From the NCBI RefSeq assembly GCF_030271255.1, contig NZ_JASJOM010000022.1:1-34482 (forward strand): a stretch of DNA of 34,482 nucleotides. Reading direction: 5' to 3'. The position numbers and the translations under genes are program-made. This stretch comes from Peribacillus folii (GTDB taxonomy: Bacteria > Bacillota > Bacilli > Bacillales > DSM-1321). Shown here one piece after another: positions 7,546 to 16,203 of this stretch. A model generated the notes under the pieces. The model ran no database searches. It was not told where the DNA came from and saw nothing but the letters and a program-made list of their open reading frames with translations. Position 1 is the stretch's first letter. Each line of letters opens with the position of its first letter.

Positions 7546-7947
7546 CTAACGGAGCCATTTCGTAGCGACAATCGTAGTCCCTTCACCTGGCGTCGATTCG
7601 ATATCGAAGTCATCCATCAAGCGTTTGGCTCCAGGGAGACCAGCACCCAATCCCCCTGAAGTGGTATATCCATCTTCCATGACTCTGCGTATGTCCTCGA
7701 TTCCCGGACCTTGGTCCTCTGCTATGATTTTCAATCCTGACTTCCCATTTTTGTTAAGCTTTTCTATGCTTACACTGCCTTGTCCGGCATATAGGTAAAT
7801 ATTCCGGGCCAATTCGCTTATTGCAGTCGTGATCCGTGCCTGATCGACAGTGCCGAACCCCAGTTCTTTAGCGACATTTCTTCCTAGCTGCCGCGCAGCC
7901 ACGATGTCCCATTCATTAATTATTTTTACGCAGGATTGGAACTCCAT
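7546..7947 (-). CDS. rsbT: switch serine/threonine kinase RsbT
   Basis: RsbT (133 residues) is a GHKL kinase held by the RsbR/RsbS stressosome. On stress it phosphorylates RsbS and RsbR, is released, and activates RsbU. Visible motifs are the N-box SELARNIYLYA (near residue 45), the ATP-binding AEDQGPGIED (near 77) and the glycine-rich GGLGAGLPGAKRLMDDF (near 98-115). The family length is about 133 residues, in agreement. It sits 3 bp after rsbS and 9 bp before rsbU, so it is cotranscribed with the stressosome genes. Confidence 0.97.
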   Translation of the reverse strand: MEFQSCVKIINEWDIVAARQLGRNVAKELGFGTVDQARITTAISELARNIYLYAGQGSVSIEKLNKNGKSGLKIIAEDQGPGIEDIRRVMEDGYTTSGGLGAGLPGAKRLMDDFDIESTPGEGTTIVATKWLR

Positions 7948-7950
7948 TCT

Positions 7951-8307
7951 TTAATCCCCCAATTCCTGTTGTAATTTCTCCAGGCCTTTCTCTAAATCTA
8001 ATGCTGTCATAACATCATCGAGACTGATACCAAGTTCGATCAATGTTATCGCAACAGCCGGCTGGATTCCCGTAATTACAACCTTTGCACCCATAAGCTT
8101 GGACATGCTAAAAACATCGCCCAATACCTTTGCGATAAAAGAATCTATAAAATCTATTGAGGTAATATCTATGACAACACCATTTGCGCTGGTTTCATGA
8201 ATCTTATGCAGCAGGTCCTCTTGAAATTGAAGGGCGGTCACATCATCCAATTCCCACTGTATCGAGACTAACAAGCAGTCATAAAGCTTTAATATTGGAA
8301 TCCTCAT
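7951..8307 (-). CDS. rsbS: stressosome scaffold RsbS
   Basis: RsbS (118 residues) is a single STAS-domain protein. It forms the stressosome core with RsbR and sequesters RsbT until phosphorylated. The motif [14 protein letters not shown] is present, and its Ser (residue 56) is the likely RsbT target (Ser59 in B. subtilis). The C-terminal helix [18 protein letters not shown] segment is typical. The gene starts 2 bp after the rsbR stop and ends 3 bp before rsbT. Confidence 0.97.
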   Translation of the reverse strand: MRIPILKLYDCLLVSIQWELDDVTALQFQEDLLHKIHETSANGVVIDITSIDFIDSFIAKVLGDVFSMSKLMGAKVVITGIQPAVAITLIELGISLDDVMTALDLEKGLEKLQQELGD

Positions 8308-8309
8308 CC

Positions 8310-9137
8310 TTATCCCTCCACCTCCACGATCTTGCGGCTCGTTAATTCCAACGCGACTTCTATCCCTTTTTTCAAAGTATTTTTTGTAATCACTTCGTTC
8401 AGGTTAATGCCAAGATTGACGATGGTTTGGGCGATTTCCGGGCGGATGCCGCAAAGTATGCATTTGGCCCCTACAAGGCGGACCGCTTCCGCTGCCTGGA
8501 TGATATGGTGGGCAACCATCGTATCCACTACCGGTACACCCGTTATATCGATAAGGACGACTTCGGATCTATGCTTCACCACGCCGGTCAAAAGGTTCTC
8601 CATGATCTGTTTCGCACGCTCCGTATCGATGGTGCCTATCAGCGGCATGACCGTAATGCCTTCCAATACAGGAATAAGCGGTGCTGAAAGCTCCTGCAAA
8701 GCTATCTTCTGCATCGAGACCGTTCTTTCCCACGTTTGCGTATAAATATTGACGATTTCATTGTTTATCGGTGTGGCCCACTTGTCCAAATGATTAACAA
8801 GATTGACTTGGTTATCCGGAGTAACCAGACCCTTTTCCACCATTCCATTAATGACAATCAACGTGAACTTATGAAGCCCTTCGTTGACGAAAGTGAGTGG
8901 CCATCCCAATTGGACGACTTTCTCGGCAAAATCCGAAAGCTTCAACGTGAATTCCTTGTTTTTGCTATCGACATTCGTGATGATCATATCTATAAATTCA
9001 CTGCTCGTTTGCGTGAACATGCGATCAGAGACAACTTTTATTAATCTTTCGTCCGTACTTTCCTTCATGATATCCATCCACTCAGTCAGGATGTAATCTT
9101 GATTTTGCTTAATAAAATCGTAAACCAATTGATTCAT
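8310..9137 (-). CDS. rsbRA: stressosome co-antagonist RsbRA
   Basis: RsbRA (275 residues from the chosen start) has an N-terminal non-haem globin-like sensor domain (about residues 1-130) that forms the stressosome turrets, and a C-terminal STAS domain. The two threonines phosphorylated by RsbT are visible: Thr172 in [16 protein letters not shown] and Thr206 in [15 protein letters not shown] (Thr171 and Thr205 in B. subtilis). I chose the ATG at 9137 because GGGAGGA lies 6 bp upstream; an in-frame ATG 7 codons earlier lacks this site. It is the first gene of the eight-gene operon. No convincing sigma-A promoter was found in the 418-bp gap upstream. Confidence 0.96.
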   Translation of the reverse strand: MNQLVYDFIKQNQDYILTEWMDIMKESTDERLIKVVSDRMFTQTSSEFIDMIITNVDSKNKEFTLKLSDFAEKVVQLGWPLTFVNEGLHKFTLIVINGMVEKGLVTPDNQVNLVNHLDKWATPINNEIVNIYTQTWERTVSMQKIALQELSAPLIPVLEGITVMPLIGTIDTERAKQIMENLLTGVVKHRSEVVLIDITGVPVVDTMVAHHIIQAAEAVRLVGAKCILCGIRPEIAQTIVNLGINLNEVITKNTLKKGIEVALELTSRKIVEVEG

Positions 9138-9455
9138 AATATCCTCCCATTCTAACACAATTACTATGTTTTCCTATCCTCGTCACAAGGATGTTAACTA
9201 ACTGTAATGATATTTCCATCTCGCGTTTCGCTGGTTCCCAGGACATTTTCGTTTTTTTATTTTCAATTAACTTCAACATAACTAAGTACCCATTTATTCG
9301 CATGAAAAAACCTATTTTAAATAAATATCCAGCAGCCCAGTAAAAAAACGAAGCTCTTCCATAAATGAATTGTACACTATTTTTATTCGTCAATCTTTTT
9401 ATATTTCCTGCTGTAACGGCATGTGTAAAGATAATTATTCCAAGTACTGGACGCT
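9138..9455 (-). other. gap upstream of rsbRA, no gene supported
   Basis: This AT-rich stretch holds only a weak ORF (9109-9393, minus) of low-complexity composition without a ribosome site. The operon promoter should lie here. A sigma-B-like pair GTTTTT-N13-GGATAT is present at 9325-9349 but is far from certain. A small inverted repeat (ATCCT/AGGAT) lies near 9176-9193. Confidence 0.4.
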
Positions 9456-9489
9456 AAAAAAAAACACGATTCCCTCATCAGGAATCGTG
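9456..9489 (-). terminator. terminator after mazF
   Basis: On the minus strand CACGATTCC (9481-9489) pairs with GGAATCGTG (9465-9473) and is followed by nine T. It separates the mazEF unit from the rsb operon. Confidence 0.92.
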
Positions 9490-9555
9490 CCATCTAAATA
9501 ACTCAAGAATGATTTGTATTATAATAACGCCCGCATAAACGGGGAAACTTTTTCT

Positions 9556-9909
9556 CTAGAACTCAATGAGACCTAAACTGATTTGCAAAGCTTCATTGAC
9601 TTTTTGCATCATGGGTTCGTCAAGATGCGTGATTTTATCAGTTAAACGCTGCTTATCGATCGTCCTGATCTGCTCCAATAAAATGACCGAATCTCGCTCG
9701 AAGCCATACTTTTTTGCATTAATCTCAACATGTGTTGGCAATTTCGCTTTTTGAATTTGAGCTGTAATGGCTGCCACGATCACAGTCGGACTGAAGCGAT
9801 TACCTATATCGTTTTGTAAAATCAATACCGGACGGGTTCCTCCCTGCTCTGAACCGACTACCGGAGAAAGGTCTGCGAAGTATACGTCACCACGCTTAAC
9901 AACAATCAA
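9556..9909 (-). CDS. ndoA: endoribonuclease toxin MazF (NdoA/EndoA, YdcE)
   Basis: This 117-residue protein is nearly collinear with B. subtilis EndoA (MazF), which cleaves RNA at UACAU sites and inhibits growth. Typical segments are [32 protein letters not shown] (start), [20 protein letters not shown] (middle) and [15 protein letters not shown] (end). Translation starts at TTG (9909), with GGAGG 8 bp before it. The gene begins 4 bp after the antitoxin stop, the usual toxin-after-antitoxin arrangement, and ends before a strong terminator. Confidence 0.96.
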   Translation of the reverse strand: MIVVKRGDVYFADLSPVVGSEQGGTRPVLILQNDIGNRFSPTVIVAAITAQIQKAKLPTHVEINAKKYGFERDSVILLEQIRTIDKQRLTDKITHLDEPMMQKVNEALQISLGLIEF

Positions 9910-9913
9910 TGGC

Positions 9914-10195
9914 TCAGCCTCCGCTAACTAATCGTTCAACGCAATGACCAGCCTCGAATTCAGCCTGAAAAGCTTCTGAAGCAATCGTTAAATTGATGGC
10001 CGCCATTTCAATATAACCGCGTTTCATCGATTCACGGAACTCTTTCTTTTTACGTTCACGAAGATACATTTTTGTGGCACGATAAATAAATTCACTGCGA
10101 TTCACATTTTCTTCACTCGCATACCCATCTAGTTCTGTTAAAAAATTTTGAGGTAATCGAATTAATATCTCTCTTGTTGCGCTGGATTCAGACAC
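9914..10195 (-). CDS. ndoAI: antitoxin MazE (NdoAI/EndoAI, YdcD)
   Basis: This protein (93 residues from the chosen start) is the ribbon-helix-helix antitoxin that binds MazF and blocks its RNA site. The N-terminal RHH part is [37 protein letters not shown], and the C-terminal toxin-binding tail ends in CVERLVSGG as in B. subtilis. I chose the GTG at 10195, 8 bp after GGAGG, because it gives the N-terminus [10 protein letters not shown], which aligns with B. subtilis MSESSART. An ATG two codons upstream is only 3 bp from the ribosome site. Confidence 0.94.
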   Translation of the reverse strand: MSESSATREILIRLPQNFLTELDGYASEENVNRSEFIYRATKMYLRERKKKEFRESMKRGYIEMAAINLTIASEAFQAEFEAGHCVERLVSGG

Positions 10196-10228
10196 AAACA
10201 TACACCTCCACCATCACTACACACCTTT

Positions 10229-10234
10229 ATTATA
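10229..10234 (-). promoter_or_regulatory. probable -10 of the mazEF unit
   Basis: A perfect TATAAT on the minus strand lies 33 bp before the mazE start. No good -35 stands at 16-18 bp upstream, so the call is tentative. Confidence 0.35.
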
Positions 10235-10355
10235 TATCCTTTTCAATATTACCATTAAAATGCCTATCTGCAAAGAGTATATTCTATTCTCCATCCTATT
10301 ATCAGCATAATAAAGGAAATCTTATTCACAATCTTAGGATTTTTTTACAATCCGA

Positions 10356-11513
10356 TCATTCCAAGATGAAGTTGCGGACATGTTGTAGCTGATGGTCTTT
10401 CATATATATACGCGGCACTCTTGCACCTATCATGCAAGTTACCTCATAATTGATCGTTTCCAGCTTTGCGGCTATTTCATCGACTGTGATCGATTCATCG
10501 CCATCATTGCCCATGAGTGTAACCTCCGTACCGGCCGGGAAAAATCCAGGCAGCTTGATCATGCACTGGTCCATGCAAATCCGCCCGACAATCGGCACCC
10601 TGATCCCATCTATGAGCACTTCCTGGCCCTGCAGCTTACGAATCCATCCGTCAGCATAACCAATCGGCAAGGTTCCGATCCATTCATTTCCTTGTGCCGT
10701 GTAGGTCGCCCCATAGCTTACGCTTTCACCCTTAACAAGCTGCTTGACTGCGACCAGCTTCGTTTTTAATGAAATGGCCTGCTGTAATGGATATGGCAAT
10801 AACGGCTTCATTTCCACCGAAGGGCTTAAGCCATACATGGCAATTCCCATCCTTACCGCATTCCATACTGGATCAGCAAATCGTAAAGATGCTGCACTAT
10901 TGGCGGCGTGAACAAAATCCGGTCGCCCCGTCAGCACTGTGAGCATCCCTTTAAATGCCGCTAGCTGCTTTTCATAATAGTCCGTGTCCAGTTCATCTGC
11001 CGTTGCAAAATGAGTGAAAATTCCCTGAAAGTTGAAACATTTTTTTTCCTTAAGCAGACCTTCCACTTTCATCAGCTTGTTTTTGTCGCGTATGCCGATT
11101 CTCCCCATACCGCTGTCCACTTTCACATGAACCTGCAGGACTTGTCCCGGCTTAAGCTGGGCTGAAGCACTTTCCAGCCAGGCATCATCAAAAACCGTCA
11201 CGGAAATCCCTTGGTCCGCAGCAAGTGATGCACTTTCAGGCCTGGACACCCCCAGTACCAGGATTGGCGCAGTTATCCCCTTTTTCCGTAAAGCCAGAGC
11301 CTCATCCAAAAAAGCGACGCTTAAAAAATCAGCACCCGCTTCAAGCGCCGTCTTGGCCACTTCGTAATCCCCATGCCCATAAGCATTCGCTTTAACGACA
11401 GCGAAAAGGCTAACACCCGTTCCCAGTCTTGTTTTCATTGAAGAAATATTTTTACGTATATGATCCAAATTCACTTCTGCCCATGTATCTCGATGAAATA
11501 ATGTCGTTTCCAA
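10356..11513 (-). CDS. alr: alanine racemase Alr
   Basis: Alr (385 residues from the chosen start) is the PLP enzyme converting L-Ala to D-Ala for peptidoglycan, feeding the Ddl-MurF branch encoded later in the window. The PLP lysine is Lys41 in [13 protein letters not shown]. The second catalytic residue, the Tyr of [12 protein letters not shown], is near 267. [13 protein letters not shown] and GRICMDQCM are also conserved. I chose the TTG at 11513, which follows GAAGGA by 8 bp and gives [14 protein letters not shown], aligning with B. subtilis MSTKPFYRDTWAEI. An ATG at 11534 has no ribosome site. Alr genes of this position are the Alr1/Dal type. Confidence 0.95.
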   Translation of the reverse strand: METTLFHRDTWAEVNLDHIRKNISSMKTRLGTGVSLFAVVKANAYGHGDYEVAKTALEAGADFLSVAFLDEALALRKKGITAPILVLGVSRPESASLAADQGISVTVFDDAWLESASAQLKPGQVLQVHVKVDSGMGRIGIRDKNKLMKVEGLLKEKKCFNFQGIFTHFATADELDTDYYEKQLAAFKGMLTVLTGRPDFVHAANSAASLRFADPVWNAVRMGIAMYGLSPSVEMKPLLPYPLQQAISLKTKLVAVKQLVKGESVSYGATYTAQGNEWIGTLPIGYADGWIRKLQGQEVLIDGIRVPIVGRICMDQCMIKLPGFFPAGTEVTLMGNDGDESITVDEIAAKLETINYEVTCMIGARVPRIYMKDHQLQHVRNFILE

Positions 11514-11683
11514 GCCTATTTCCTTCTTTCTCATGCGTACGATAAGATTTTTCCACTAGCGATGTTCGTTTATCAGTATACGACCATTCTATAACCAACC
11601 GCCAGAAAGATAAAGCGCTTTTTCATCAAAGGAACTGTTCCCAGGATTCCCCCTGCTGCCTGGTTGCAGGCAATTAAAATGAT

Positions 11684-11753
11684 AACAAGCTGCTTCCCCG
11701 CCTGCTCTTCCTAGAAGCTACCTTCGTGAGGAGACGGGAAATATCAGCTTGTT
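11684..11753 (-). terminator. large imperfect hairpin after ydcC
   Basis: AACAAGCT (11684-11691) and AGCTTGTT (11746-11753) are perfect inverted arms. A second stem lies inside (TTCCCG with CGGGGAA) and so does a small GAAG-GTAG-CTTC hairpin. The T-rich tract after it on the minus strand is poor (ATCATTTTAATT), so it may be a weak terminator or a structured 3' end. Confidence 0.45.
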
Positions 11754-11761
11754 TTGCGAAC

Positions 11762-12769
11762 CTATTTGACTGGATCGCCCCCAACGGAACGGGCCACTTC
11801 TATCATCTCCGCCTGCGTCAGATCCTTCGATGCAAGCATATAATCCACGCCTTCAAACGTCCATGCAATCGTATTCCCCGTCATGGCTCCAACTGTATAT
11901 CCCAAATCAACCGGATCGCCATTCACATTCGTTGCAACTGAAGTTTGTACCACTTCCGCTTTTTCCTGTACGAGTGTAAAGCTTTTCGTTCCCTCATATG
12001 TCAAAACGACACGTTCCCCACCATTATCGGTCGTGATTTCCTTTTCTTCGGTCAAACTCATATCACCAATATTTTCAGGATATTTCACTGCAAAGCCCTC
12101 ACTTTGGACTTCAGCCATAACAGGAGCTTCAAGTTGTGCGCTTGTCATATTTTTCTTCATATCAAATGAATCCTTATCAAAGGTCGTATCGAATTTCACC
12201 TTCGAAAATTCAACAAGGACAAGTGCCGTTTTATCCGGGTCCATGACCTTTACACTGACTGGCGACAAATCCTTTTTGTTTATAGTAATCTCTTGATAAG
12301 GTAACATTTTATTGTTTTGGTAACGTGTTTTCGTTACGAAGACATAATGTTTATCCGTTTCTTTATAAGTCGCACTTTTGTCTTCCGTAATGTCCTTCAC
12401 TAACGACTCGAATAAATAAGCCTGACTGCTGTTCTCTGGCCACTCACTTTGAAATTTAAAGCTTTTATTCAAAGCGGGCGTCAAGACATATACCCCGTCA
12501 TCATTCTTCAAAATCATCTGACTTTGATCTTTCTCTTCATTTTTTAGGTTCACGCGATAAAAGGACGGGTCCTTATGCCAAATTTCTACATTATACACTT
12601 GAGGATCCGTGCCCATCTTCAATGTCATCTTCGCATTGGCTTTATACCCCTTCATTTCCCCAAGCTTCTCATTCAATTCACTCACTACATCACCCTGTGA
12701 TTTTTGCCCGCAAGCAGAAAGAGCAAGCAAGAGCATGATCCCTGCAAAAAGCATGAACATCTTCTTCAT
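11762..12769 (-). CDS. ydcC: LolA-like sporulation lipoprotein YdcC
   Basis: This 335-residue protein has a lipoprotein signal peptide (MKKMFMLFAGIMLLLALSAC) with lipobox LSAC and the lipid-bearing Cys at residue 20. The mature part shows the outer-membrane lipoprotein sorting (LolA/LolB-like) fold of DUF4367-type proteins, such as B. subtilis YdcC: YKANAKMTLKMG..., IWHKDPSFYRV, NDDGVYVLTPALNKSFKFQSEWP. B. subtilis ydcC belongs to the sigma-E mother-cell regulon, and its function is unknown. AAAGGGG precedes the ATG. A sigma-E-like promoter lies about 190 bp upstream, implying a long leader. Confidence 0.9.
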   Translation of the reverse strand: MKKMFMLFAGIMLLLALSACGQKSQGDVVSELNEKLGEMKGYKANAKMTLKMGTDPQVYNVEIWHKDPSFYRVNLKNEEKDQSQMILKNDDGVYVLTPALNKSFKFQSEWPENSSQAYLFESLVKDITEDKSATYKETDKHYVFVTKTRYQNNKMLPYQEITINKKDLSPVSVKVMDPDKTALVLVEFSKVKFDTTFDKDSFDMKKNMTSAQLEAPVMAEVQSEGFAVKYPENIGDMSLTEEKEITTDNGGERVVLTYEGTKSFTLVQEKAEVVQTSVATNVNGDPVDLGYTVGAMTGNTIAWTFEGVDYMLASKDLTQAEMIEVARSVGGDPVK

Positions 12770-12961
12770 CTTTTCAACCCCTTTTTGTCATTTGAACGTA
12801 AAAGGGAGAGGAAAAGGCAGGATCCGGACATTGGCTCGACTGATGTCTTAGTCTCCTCAGCATTTTAGACAGGGACCCTTGCGAGCCTGCCAAAAACCAC
12901 TCTTGGAGCACCTACTCTGCCATGTACCTTATACCGGGCCTTGTCTCCCTATAGCACTAAA

Positions 12962-12990
12962 TGTATATGAGACAACCTTAAGGTTTATGA
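12962..12990 (-). promoter_or_regulatory. candidate sigma-E promoter of ydcC
   Basis: On the minus strand TCATAAA (12984-12990) is followed after 14 bp by CATATACA (12962-12969), similar to sigma-E boxes (about KMATATT-N14-CATACAnT). Known sigma-E control of ydcC in B. subtilis supports it. The spacer contains the palindrome CCTTAAGG. Confidence 0.45.
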
Positions 12991-13006
12991 CCCGATCGGA
13001 CAAAAC

Positions 13007-13363
13007 TCAATCCACCCTCTCAATTATGACCTGGGCAACCGCATATTCCCGGCTGTGGCTGATCGACAGATGGACACCTTCTGAAAACGGCTTGGTAATA
13101 ACCGGCTTTCCATTCTCATCAGCATTGGTTTCAATATCCAGGAAGGACAAATGCTTACCGATTCCTGTACCGTAAGCTTTTGAAAAAGCCTCCTTCGCTG
13201 CGAAGCGGCCAGCAAAATATTCGACTTTTCTTCTTCCATTCAACCCTTCAAAGATCAAAATTTCCGTATCTGTCAATATTCGTTCCTTTAAACGCGGCTG
13301 CCGTTCAATCATGGCTTCCATTCTATCCAATTCAGTTATATCCACACCGATGCCTTTAATCAT
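13007..13363 (-). CDS. acpS: holo-acyl carrier protein synthase AcpS
   Basis: AcpS (118 residues) moves 4'-phosphopantetheine from CoA to the serine of acyl carrier protein. The magnesium/CoA motif GIGVDITELDRM is at residues 4-15. The second signature AGRFAAKEAFSKAYGTGIGKHLSFLDIE is at about residues 52-79. HLSISHSREYAVAQVIIE closes the protein. Length agrees with B. subtilis AcpS (121). GGGG precedes the ATG by 7 bp. It is divergent from the rhomboid gene and upstream of ydcC. Confidence 0.97.
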   Translation of the reverse strand: MIKGIGVDITELDRMEAMIERQPRLKERILTDTEILIFEGLNGRRKVEYFAGRFAAKEAFSKAYGTGIGKHLSFLDIETNADENGKPVITKPFSEGVHLSISHSREYAVAQVIIERVD

Positions 13364-13469
13364 ATTGACACCCCTTCTATAAAATTGATGTGTTGCATAG
13401 TATTAGGAGGACTCTTTTACCAAAAAGGTAATAATATGGTTCCTTATTAAAACGATGAAGGAGGAAGTT

Positions 13470-14060
13470 ATGTTTACAAGAACTGAAAGCTTCCGTGAAT
13501 ATGCCACTGCCTATCGAGCCGTGACAGTGCTCATTTTCATCATGATGCTCGTTTTCGTTCTCGTCCTTTTCCCCATAATTCCCGGCAATTTACTATTTTA
13601 TTACGGCTCAGGCGTAAACCTATTGATCAATGATGGACAATGGTGGCGGCTGGTGACACCCATTTTCCTACACAGCACGTTCACGCATTTACTGTTCAAT
13701 GGGTTCTCGCTTGCCATCTTCGGACCAGCCCTCGAGAAATATCTCGGTTCCTTCAAGTTCTTGATTTTCTTTTTGACAACCGGAATCCTGGCCAATGTCG
13801 CGACTTTTTTGCTTAAACCGCTCACATATACCCACATAGGTGCCAGCGGAGCAATTTTCGGGTTACTCGGATTCTTTCTTTACCTGGTATTATTCAATAA
13901 AAACCATTTTACGACCAATGAAAGAAATACAGTCTATACACTGACCGGGATCGCCATCATCATGACCTTCATCCAGCCGCAGATCAATGTTGTCGGACAT
14001 TTGGCCGGCCTGGCAACCGCCCTTTTAACCGCACCTCTATATTGGAAAAAACGATGGTAG
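13470..14060 (+). CDS. ydcA: rhomboid family intramembrane serine protease (YdcA)
   Basis: This 196-residue membrane protein has about six hydrophobic segments. It carries rhomboid motifs: LHSTFTHLLFNGFSL (the loop and TM2 His/Asn), the catalytic serine in HIGASGAIFGLLGF (near residue 128), and the partner His in NVVGHLAGLATAL near residue 178. Rhomboids cleave membrane-spanning substrates; the substrate here is unknown. I chose the ATG at 13470 because AAGGAGGAAG lies just upstream; an in-frame ATG 5 codons earlier lacks it. It is on the plus strand, opposite to its neighbours, with its own terminator at 14065-14106. Confidence 0.92.
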   Translation: MFTRTESFREYATAYRAVTVLIFIMMLVFVLVLFPIIPGNLLFYYGSGVNLLINDGQWWRLVTPIFLHSTFTHLLFNGFSLAIFGPALEKYLGSFKFLIFFLTTGILANVATFLLKPLTYTHIGASGAIFGLLGFFLYLVLFNKNHFTTNERNTVYTLTGIAIIMTFIQPQINVVGHLAGLATALLTAPLYWKKRW

Positions 14061-14064
14061 GACA

Positions 14065-14106
14065 AACAGCCGACTCTCTCGATCATCTGGAGTCGACTGT
14101 TTTTTT
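14065..14106 (+). terminator. terminator after ydcA, overlapping the ydbT stop
   Basis: AACAGCCGACTC (14065-14076) pairs with GAGTCGACTGTT (14090-14101, one mismatch) and is followed by a T-run on the plus strand. The ydbT stop codon lies in its loop, so the two convergent genes share this region. Confidence 0.85.
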
Positions 14107-15552
14107 AGGTAAGTACCAAGATTCAATTGTTCGACAATCTTCTTCTTCCACATCCATGACCAAACCGATCCGGGCATGGACTCCAGACTTGATCGAGGCT
14201 GAAATCGTCGCTAGCCCTTTCCTGCTTTGAAACCAGCTTCTTTTATAGCAAATGGCTTGGATCCTGCTTCTCTGCATGATCAAGGTTTGCTTGGAAAATA
14301 AACGATGGCTCAACAGCAATAGATCTCCGTCTATATTCCAAGCCGCATCTTTATATTCCATATACGCCCAAAAGATCCCCAGAGGAAATAGAATCAAGGA
14401 TAGGAATCCCCAAGGCTTGAAAAACCAAGACAAGACACCGATGATGGGGATGATGAAAACGGCTTTACGAAAAACATAACGGGATAGGGCCCGTTTCGGT
14501 ATCGGGGTCATTTCCGAGATCGTTTGATAAGCCGGTAACATTTCCCCTAGTTTCGCTTGTAATAGCTTCTTCTTGATAAAAGGGAAAAGCATGATGGTCA
14601 AGCTCTCTTTATCTTCGACACTGCCTCCAGCATATTCAAGGTAAACGGTCGCGAATCCCAAAGGCTTTCGCACCAAATTCTCGATGACCCGGATTCCCTG
14701 AATTTTATGGATGGGGATGGTCAATTGCCTTTTCTCGAGAAGCCCCCTGGAAATGATGAGCTCCTCCCCGGTTTTCATCACGGTAAATGAAGCATATTTC
14801 ATGACCATGCTCACTGTGGCCAATACATACACCGCCAATAAGCCCACTATCGCGAAAGCAGTCAAGATGATGGTACCCATTCCAATAAAGGCTTCATAGT
14901 TCTTGAATATCCGGTCAAAAGGAATGATTTCATCGAACTGTGAGATAAAAGCGATGGCACCGGATAGAAAGACTCCTACCGCTCCCGAGGTGGCAGCCAT
15001 GGCGACTAATTGCGGCAACGTCTGCTTATAAACCGAAGAAGCTTCCACCGCTCCTTCGTGACGGGAGTGACGATCTTTTTCCATTTCAGGAACATCAATC
15101 GCTGTTTTGTTTTTTTCAGTGCTTATGAAAGCATTGATGCGCCCGGCATCACGTTTGCCGATTGCCGATAAAACGGCATCAGCCTGGGTTCCTCCTGCCG
15201 TTTCGATATTGACTTTCACCAGCCGGAATATTCGCTGGATGATTCCCTGCGATATATCTATGCTATGTATCCGATCAAGCTTTATATACCGTTTCTTCCT
15301 TACAAACACCCCAGACTCGATTCTAAATTCGCCATCTTCCATCCGATAAGTGAAACGAAGCCATTGCAGGAATGCATGAATGATCAGGAAAAGGACAATA
15401 ACGGAGATGGCTAGCGGTTGTACCCATCCAGGAATTCCTTCGTTCCTCCCAGGAATCACGATCACCAATACGAAGGGGACGACTAACTCCTTGATTGATT
15501 TCAAAATGTTTAGCAATACAGCAACAGGGTGAAGCCTTTTAGGTTCAGACAT
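14083..15552 (-). CDS. ydbT: PH-domain (bPH2/DUF304) membrane protein YdbT
   Basis: This 489-residue membrane protein has several transmembrane segments and repeated bacterial PH-like modules. Each module shows the pattern ESGVFVRKKRYIKLDRIHSIDISQGIIQRIFRLVKVNIETAGG. One lies near residues 75-125. A second lies near 255-300 (ISRGLLEKRQLTIPIHKIQGIRVIENLVRKPLGFATVYLEYAGG). A partial third is near the C-terminus (LLLLSHRLFSKQTLIMQRSRIQAICY). B. subtilis YdbS and YdbT are implicated in resistance to the amyloliquecidin/LCI-class peptide amylocyclicin. The ATG at 15552 follows GGAGGA. It overlaps the ydbS end by 8 nt, so the two are coupled. Confidence 0.9.
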   Translation of the reverse strand: MSEPKRLHPVAVLLNILKSIKELVVPFVLVIVIPGRNEGIPGWVQPLAISVIVLFLIIHAFLQWLRFTYRMEDGEFRIESGVFVRKKRYIKLDRIHSIDISQGIIQRIFRLVKVNIETAGGTQADAVLSAIGKRDAGRINAFISTEKNKTAIDVPEMEKDRHSRHEGAVEASSVYKQTLPQLVAMAATSGAVGVFLSGAIAFISQFDEIIPFDRIFKNYEAFIGMGTIILTAFAIVGLLAVYVLATVSMVMKYASFTVMKTGEELIISRGLLEKRQLTIPIHKIQGIRVIENLVRKPLGFATVYLEYAGGSVEDKESLTIMLFPFIKKKLLQAKLGEMLPAYQTISEMTPIPKRALSRYVFRKAVFIIPIIGVLSWFFKPWGFLSLILFPLGIFWAYMEYKDAAWNIDGDLLLLSHRLFSKQTLIMQRSRIQAICYKRSWFQSRKGLATISASIKSGVHARIGLVMDVEEEDCRTIESWYLPKKTVDSR

Positions 15553-16018
15553 CTTCTTCCTCCACACTGGCCATTCTGGAAATATAGTGCCTTAATTCAT
15601 CCGCCTCTGCAAGATCGAGCGCAGGTATGACATGCATGGTTGCCGCAGTCGAAATTTCTACGGAGGCCAAATCGTATTTTCTTAACAAAGGTCCTTGCTT
15701 CGTTTCAACATGCTGAACCCGAATCATCGGTATGAGTGTTCTTTTTATGACGAATATGCCGCTTTGGATATCAATTTCCGTATTTCGCACTTCATACCGC
15801 CATCTTTTCCATTTTACCGACGGCATCAAGAAGATCGTCAAATACGACTGAATGATCGAAAGGATGACCACTCCTCCAAAAACCCAATAGGTCCATTCAA
15901 AAAAAACGGTAAGCGTGAATATCGCAATGCAAATAATCCAGGTGATTGAAGATCCTATCAGTCCACTGATTTTCCAGACTGTCAGGGCTTTATTCGAGAT
16001 ACGATTTTCAAGTTCCAT
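15545..16018 (-). CDS. ydbS: PH-domain (bPH2/DUF304) membrane protein YdbS
   Basis: This 157-residue protein has two N-terminal transmembrane segments (about residues 18-40 and 45-65). A single bPH2 module follows (YEVRNTEIDIQSGIFVIKRTLIPMIRVQHVETKQGPLLRKYDLASVEISTAA). It is the partner of YdbT, with which it forms a two-gene unit downstream of cshA. The ATG at 16018 follows GAGGAG. A TATAAT on the minus strand at 16084-16089 may be its -10 element. Confidence 0.9.
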   Translation of the reverse strand: MELENRISNKALTVWKISGLIGSSITWIICIAIFTLTVFFEWTYWVFGGVVILSIIQSYLTIFLMPSVKWKRWRYEVRNTEIDIQSGIFVIKRTLIPMIRVQHVETKQGPLLRKYDLASVEISTAATMHVIPALDLAEADELRHYISRMASVEEEDV

Positions 16019-16083
16019 GAGCTCTCCTCTTCCGCATAGGGATATATTTCAATGCAGCATCATCCAGCCTGCTCCTTTCCTCC

Positions 16084-16089
16084 ATTATA
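16084..16089 (-). promoter_or_regulatory. possible -10 of ydbS-ydbT
   Basis: A perfect TATAAT on the minus strand lies 66 bp before the ydbS start and after the cshA terminator. No clear -35 is seen at the right spacing. Confidence 0.35.
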
Positions 16090-16165
16090 CTATAATTTTA
16101 CGACCTCAATTAACCCACATTTTTGAACAATTCATTCCGGCAAACCTGGCGGACTTTATGCACAT

Positions 16166-16194
16166 AAAAAAATGCCGCTCAAATGAGCGGCATT
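16166..16194 (-). terminator. cshA terminator
   Basis: On the minus strand an 11-bp perfect stem, AATGCCGCTCA with TGAGCGGCATT (arms 16184-16194 and 16171-16181), is followed by TTTTT, 10 bp after the cshA stop. Confidence 0.94.
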
Positions 16195-16203
16195 CCATAT
16201 CAA

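Noticed and set aside
9109..9393. 94-codon minus-strand ORF before rsbRA
   Set aside because: Overlaps the rsbRA start, has low-complexity composition and no ribosome binding site.
14083..16018. ydbS/ydbT considered as one gene broken by a frameshift
   Set aside because: The 8-nt overlap with a good ribosome site and the same two-gene arrangement in B. subtilis indicate two genuine genes.
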